Shown one piece after another: positions 61,433 to 64,000 of a stretch of DNA of 64,000 bases. Position 1 is the first letter of the stretch. Each line of letters starts with the position of its first letter. Made by a program: the position numbers and the translations under genes. The notes under the pieces are model-generated. The model ran no database searches and had not been told where the DNA came from. It saw nothing but the letters and a program-made list of their open reading frames with translations. The stretch comes from Aquimarina sediminis. Lineage in GTDB: Bacteria; Bacteroidota; Bacteroidia; Flavobacteriales; Flavobacteriaceae. Location of the stretch: positions 744,001 through 808,000 of the forward strand of contig NZ_POYJ01000002.1 of NCBI RefSeq assembly GCF_002895435.1, read 5' to 3'.

Positions 61433-62123
61433 TATCATTAGTATTAGCTCTAGTAAAAACTTCGATATTGGCAACTTCTTTATCACTTGGGATATGGCAT
61501 TGTCTGCAATTTATTCGTTCTGGATGTGTAACTCTAATTTCTTTAGGAGCTGCAGGTCCGGCGTGACATGAAAGGCAATTTTCCCTCATCTGAATTTGGT
61601 GAGGGATCACAGGTGGACTTCCAGGCAACGCATTGTTAACACCAACTTTGGGAGCTTGATTTTTTGCAAAACCAGTTTCGGCAAAGAATGTTTCTGAATT
61701 TTGGGCTACATGGCATTGTCGGCAATTGATCATTTCTGGATGTGGAGTAACTGGCGCATAGGCATTAAATTTTGTTACAAATCCCCCATTTTGATGACAC
61801 TGCAAGCAAGTATTTCCTCCCATACTCATTTCTTGTTTTACAGGATGAGGTATACTGGGTGGTGCTCCATGATATGCTCTGTTATCATAATAGGTGTCTA
61901 GTGATCTTTGATGCTCTTCATCAATGGGCATATTTGCGTACTCCAAAGCAAATTCTGAACGTCTAAACACACCATCCTCTGATGGGATCAGGATGTTTTC
62001 GTTCTCATTTTCTATCGGAATATAGGCTTCTTTTAATCCTGTTTGATAGCTATAATTCCAGATGGTAATAAAGGCTAAAAACAAGATAGTAAATAATGAT
62101 ATAATACCTAGTCGTTTTTTCAT
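61425..62123 (-). CDS. napB: NapB-like cytochrome with duplicated heme region
   Basis: 232 residues, N-terminal membrane anchor or signal (about 7-25). NapB signature twice: APPSIPHPVKQEMSMGGNTC and SPPVIPHQIQMRENC, each followed by a pair of heme sites (CLQCH 106-110 and CRQCH 134-138; CLSCH 183-187 and CRQCH 206-210). Ordinary NapB has one such pair, so this one looks like an internal duplication giving four hemes. Start is three bases after the napA stop. Confidence 0.87.
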   Translation of the reverse strand: MKKRLGIISLFTILFLAFITIWNYSYQTGLKEAYIPIENENENILIPSEDGVFRRSEFALEYANMPIDEEHQRSLDTYYDNRAYHGAPPSIPHPVKQEMSMGGNTCLQCHQNGGFVTKFNAYAPVTPHPEMINCRQCHVAQNSETFFAETGFAKNQAPKVGVNNALPGSPPVIPHQIQMRENCLSCHAGPAAPKEIRVTHPERINCRQCHIPSDKEVANIEVFTRANTNDNE

Positions 62124-62126
62124 AGC

Positions 62127-64000
62127 TTAGGCTTTTTCTACTTTTACAGAGCATTTTTTATAATCTGGTTCTTTGGATATTGGGCAAAAAGAATCCAGAG
62201 TGATATCATTAATAAGCATATTTTCATCAAAGAATGGCACAAAAACTTGCATTGGAGCAGGTACCCCTCTTTGGTTTACAGAAGCAGGCAATACAATCTC
62301 ACCTCTTCTTGTGGTTAACTTTACGTTATCTCCTGTTTTAATCTGCATGCGTTTAGCATCTTCGGGATGTAACTCTACATAGGCGTGTGGCATTGCTTTA
62401 TGTAATACAGGAATTCTACGAGTCATTGATCCGGTATGCCAATGTTCTACTACACGACCTGTGCACAACCAGTATGGATATTCATTATCTGGTTCTTCTG
62501 CGGCCGGTTCATAGGGGCGTTGCCATATTACAGCTTTTCCATCAGGCTTTCCATAAAAGTGAAAATCTTCACCATTACTACATGCCGGGTCATATTTAGA
62601 GTTAAATCTCCACTTGGTAGGTTTACCATCTACATACGGCCACATTGCTCCAGGTTGAGATTTTAAGACTTCTAACGGAGCCATATTATGTTTTTTATTA
62701 TCATGATGTCTACGATATTCTGTGTATATTTCTTCTATATGAGTTTCCTCTTTATAGTAAAATTGCTTTTCAAACCCCATTCTTTTAGCGACTTCTATCA
62801 ATTGCCAAGTATCGCTTATAGCTTCACCTGGTGGTTGCACCATTTGCTCAAAATATTGGGTTCTACGTTCAGAATTTCCATACATTCCTTCTCGTTCTAT
62901 CCACATAGCAGAAGGTAAAATTACATCTGCGATATCTGTTGTTGGTGTTGGATATATATCAGAAACTACTATAAAACGACCTTCTTTTTTTGCCCCGTCT
63001 CTATAGCGTTTTAATTTTGGGATGGTTACCATTGGATTGGTAACTTGTATCCACATAAAACGAATATCTCCTCTATCCAGAGCACGAAACATTTCTACGG
63101 TATGATATGTTGGTTTTGGAGAAATATTTTCTACAGGGACATCCCATATTTTTGCAGCAAATTCGCGATGTTTTTTATTCATTACTACTCCGTGCGGTAG
63201 TTTATGAGTTAGGGTGCCGACCTCTCTAACCGTACCACATGCACTTGGTTGTCCTGTTAAAGAAAATGGACTATTCCCTGGAGTTGATATTTTACCTGTT
63301 AATAGGTGAATATTGTATATTATATTATTCATCCAGGTACCTCTACTATGCTGGTTAGGTCCCATACACCAAAAAGACATTACCTTTTTATTGGGATTAC
63401 CATAATAAGCAGCCATGTACTTAATATCTTTAGCAGATACTCCAGATATTTTTTCAACTTTTTCTGGAGTATAATCTTTTAAAAACTCTTTATAAGCTTC
63501 AAAATCAATTTTTTCTGGTTTATCTTTAAATTTGAAATTATCTTCTAAACCATACCCCATATTAGTTAGACCTTTACTAAAGTTGCAATGCTTCTCAACA
63601 AAAGATGTATTTACCCAACCATTGTTTATAATTTCATAACAAATCGCATTTCCAACGGCTAAATCTGTTTGAGGCAGGAATAAAATTGATTTATCCGACG
63701 CCATACTTGTACGTGTCGTACGAGTAGCAAAATCAATAATTTTTACACCTCGTTTTAATCGCTGATCCAACAATCTAGAAAATAACACAGGGTGCATTTC
63801 TGCCATGTTATTTCCCCATAAAACAAATACATCTGCATGGTCGATATCTTCATAACATCCCATTGGTTCATCAAGTCCAAAAGAGGTTAGAAAACCAGTT
63901 ACTGCGGTAGCCATACACAGACGAGCATTGGCCTCTACATTATTGGTTCCTATACATCCTTTAAAAAGCTTAGAAGCTACATATCCATCTGGAATAGTCC
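62127..64000 (-). CDS. napA: periplasmic nitrate reductase catalytic subunit, partial
   Basis: The C-terminal about 624 residues; the frame stays open to the window end, so the N-terminus with the Tat signal and [4Fe-4S] site lies beyond 64000. NapA landmarks: NARLCMATAVTGF (the Cys is the Mo ligand by analogy with Desulfovibrio Cys140), GLDEPMGCYEDIDHADVFVL, FWCMGPNQHSRGTWMNN, ASDKSILFLPQTDLA, and the C-terminal WHTGSMTRRIPVLHKAMPHA and VFVPFFDE. Reduces nitrate to nitrite in the periplasm with two Mo-pterin guanine dinucleotides. Confidence 0.95.
   Translation of the reverse strand, partial: TIPDGYVASKLFKGCIGTNNVEANARLCMATAVTGFLTSFGLDEPMGCYEDIDHADVFVLWGNNMAEMHPVLFSRLLDQRLKRGVKIIDFATRTTRTSMASDKSILFLPQTDLAVGNAICYEIINNGWVNTSFVEKHCNFSKGLTNMGYGLEDNFKFKDKPEKIDFEAYKEFLKDYTPEKVEKISGVSAKDIKYMAAYYGNPNKKVMSFWCMGPNQHSRGTWMNNIIYNIHLLTGKISTPGNSPFSLTGQPSACGTVREVGTLTHKLPHGVVMNKKHREFAAKIWDVPVENISPKPTYHTVEMFRALDRGDIRFMWIQVTNPMVTIPKLKRYRDGAKKEGRFIVVSDIYPTPTTDIADVILPSAMWIEREGMYGNSERRTQYFEQMVQPPGEAISDTWQLIEVAKRMGFEKQFYYKEETHIEEIYTEYRRHHDNKKHNMAPLEVLKSQPGAMWPYVDGKPTKWRFNSKYDPACSNGEDFHFYGKPDGKAVIWQRPYEPAAEEPDNEYPYWLCTGRVVEHWHTGSMTRRIPVLHKAMPHAYVELHPEDAKRMQIKTGDNVKLTTRRGEIVLPASVNQRGVPAPMQVFVPFFDENMLINDITLDSFCPISKEPDYKKCSVKVEKA

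Noticed and set aside
1..64000. tRNA, rRNA, insertion sequence or prophage genes
   Set aside because: Looked for and not seen: no cloverleaf with TTCGA arm and anticodon stem, no transposase or integrase motif. A dedicated tRNA and covariance scan would settle small cases.

Overview
The window comes from a marine-type member of the Bacteroidota, most likely Flavobacteriaceae and perhaps close to Aquimarina. The reasons are AT-rich DNA, TAnnTTTG promoter -7 boxes with few Shine-Dalgarno sites, carboxypeptidase-regulatory TonB receptors, a type IX secretion sorting domain, a fused CcoNO cbb3 oxidase, a one-heme CcoP and a PiT transporter with a PhoU-like tail. No rRNA, tRNA, insertion sequence or CRISPR array was seen. 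The genus is inferred; the family-level placement rests on gene content.

Layout. 1-4.6 kb: dispersed flavobacterial repeats on both sides of a TPR-CHAT protease-like gene. 4.6-11.8 kb: tyrS, a YHS protein, a LuxE-like / transglutaminase-like / DUF350 operon, a small sorting-domain protein and a MATE transporter. 11.8-30.6 kb: a phosphate-linked block with two copies of a TonB receptor plus beta-helix surface lipoprotein cassette, a YwqK-like protein, ChrA, an OprO/P-type porin, a PiT phosphate transporter, PhoB-PhoR and a glycosyltransferase. Eleven-base direct repeats resembling Pho boxes lie before several of these genes. 30.9-37.5 kb: housekeeping genes (trmB, LysE exporter, an alkyltransferase-like protein, mrp, nifU), an acyltransferase, an AraC regulator and a metallophosphoesterase.

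37.5-56.8 kb is a low-oxygen block. It holds hpf, two universal stress proteins, a thioredoxin-deoC-deoD operon, a FixL-like PAS kinase, a response regulator whose output domain is a complete CRP/FNR module (in effect FixJ fused to FixK), hemN and the cbb3 oxidase operon ccoS-ccoNO-ccoQ-ccoP with ccoG, ccoH and a TauE/DsbD-like transporter. By eye, seven TGA-N6-TCA palindromes lie in this block. Six have a TAnnTTTG-like -7 box starting exactly 35 bases after the first T of the palindrome, and the seventh has it at 36. They precede hpf, both usp genes, the kinase/regulator pair (and, in the other direction, a TerB-like gene), the cbb3 operon, and two gene-less stretches that end in terminators and look like two related small RNAs. 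I read this as one regulon with its own regulator inside the window.

56.9-58.4 kb: five tandem copies (149-150 bp period) of an unrecognised 28-residue cationic peptide gene ending in GYxWN[ST]KRRYR, a sixth longer relative, and a double-glycine leader peptide gene. The tandem array is the strongest candidate here for something undescribed. 58.4-64.0 kb: a periplasmic nitrate reductase operon (napA cut by the window end) with a NapB that carries four rather than two heme sites and an NrfC/NrfD-type quinol module in place of NapC or NapGH.
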